Assembly (NCBI RefSeq): GCF_021347895.1
Contig: NC_067123.1
Location: forward strand, 34,831,571 to 34,895,570
Direction of reading: 5' to 3'
Length of the DNA: 64,000 nt
Source of the DNA: Acanthochromis polyacanthus
Taxonomy: Eukaryota > Chordata > Actinopteri > Pomacentridae
Shown: piece after piece, positions 63,315-64,000 of the stretch
Position numbering within the stretch: position 1 is the stretch's first letter
Layout of the letters: every line of letters starts with the position of its first letter
Notes under the pieces: model-generated
The model's input: the letters and a program-made list of their open reading frames with translations, nothing else
Databases searched by the model: none
Told to the model about the DNA's origin: nothing
Translations under genes and position numbers: made by a program

Positions 63315-64000
63315 CTAAGGAGAAAAAAACCACCATGAATCATCGATACATGTATGTGTATATGGAGTCATTATTATTGTATTTATTATTAATCTGTTTA
63401 AGATTGTACATAAGTCAGCGTGCTTTGAATTGAATAGTGGCATTGCTTTGACATATTAAATTCACAAAATGAATGAATCTCAGAAGCAACACCTTCAACA
63501 TTGGCAGAGGTGTAAATTTTCATAACACGGGTCAGAAATATGTAGTTTGATGTTGTAAAATAGTCAAGTAATGTCTTGAAACAGTTAGATTTTAGGGACA
63601 AAAATTGAACAGGAGTAATTGGTGCATTTGTTGGGGAAATTTTTAAGGAGTTTGGTAACAGTTTGGAGAGAAAATATCAAATACTACAAAAGTATTTTTC
63701 AGATTTAAATTTAAAAATGAATTTATTCCATATTGACTGTTACCTTGGTATAATTAGGTGAATAAAGCCGCAGTTTCATCACAGTCATTGCTTTGTTTAC
63801 AATAAATTCCTGCATGGATATAACTTTGTCATCGCTCCAAAATATACTGCATATAATTTAAATGTTGCTGAACGGTTTTCTTGACACACGGCTACGTTTG
63901 TTTCTATTTCCTGAGTGAATGTTTCTGTAGTCGTATCCAGCCATATCAATGATATATAATTGCAGCTGATGAAATTTAGACGCAACTCTATTTTGTAAAT

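Overview
The window looks like a teleost fish chromosome. It is AT-rich, full of microsatellites and homopolymer runs, and carries dispersed repeats of types common in fish genomes (hAT and Tc1 relics and MITE-like elements). The only gene that can be read with confidence is the 3' end of a CSMD (CUB and Sushi multiple domains) gene on the minus strand.

Right part (about 41.0 to 64.0 kb): 17 coding exons run right to left, from 63314 to the stop codon at 40991. Every splice phase is consistent from exon to exon. Together they encode about 841 residues: ten Sushi/CCP domains (one split over two exons), a short linker, a conserved membrane-proximal region in three exons, a single transmembrane segment, and a cytoplasmic tail of about 52 residues ending in Val-Cys-Thr-Met-Val. 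The upstream CUB-Sushi repeats, signal peptide and promoter lie beyond the right edge. The family call is very secure. The paralogue (csmd1 rather than csmd2 or csmd3) rests on my memory of the vertebrate tails and is provisional. One intron uses a GC-AG donor. The introns hold a Tc1-like transposase relic, an approximately 475-bp tandem duplication, microsatellites and a strong CTCF-like motif.

Middle (about 36.4 to 41.0 kb): probable 3' untranslated and downstream sequence of the gene, with two candidate polyadenylation signals and a 21-base G run.

Left part (1 to 36.4 kb): no recognisable protein-coding gene. It holds a TTAA-flanked MITE, a hAT MITE with a perfect 8-bp target duplication, a decayed hAT transposase copy, diverged dispersed repeats, a CpG-dense island near 9.6 kb, several CTCF-like motifs (29 to 33 kb), and one unassigned candidate first exon on the minus strand (33180 to 33393). 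This resembles the gene-poor, possibly regulatory flank typical of large neural genes. No tRNA, rRNA, CRISPR array or complete autonomous transposon was seen.
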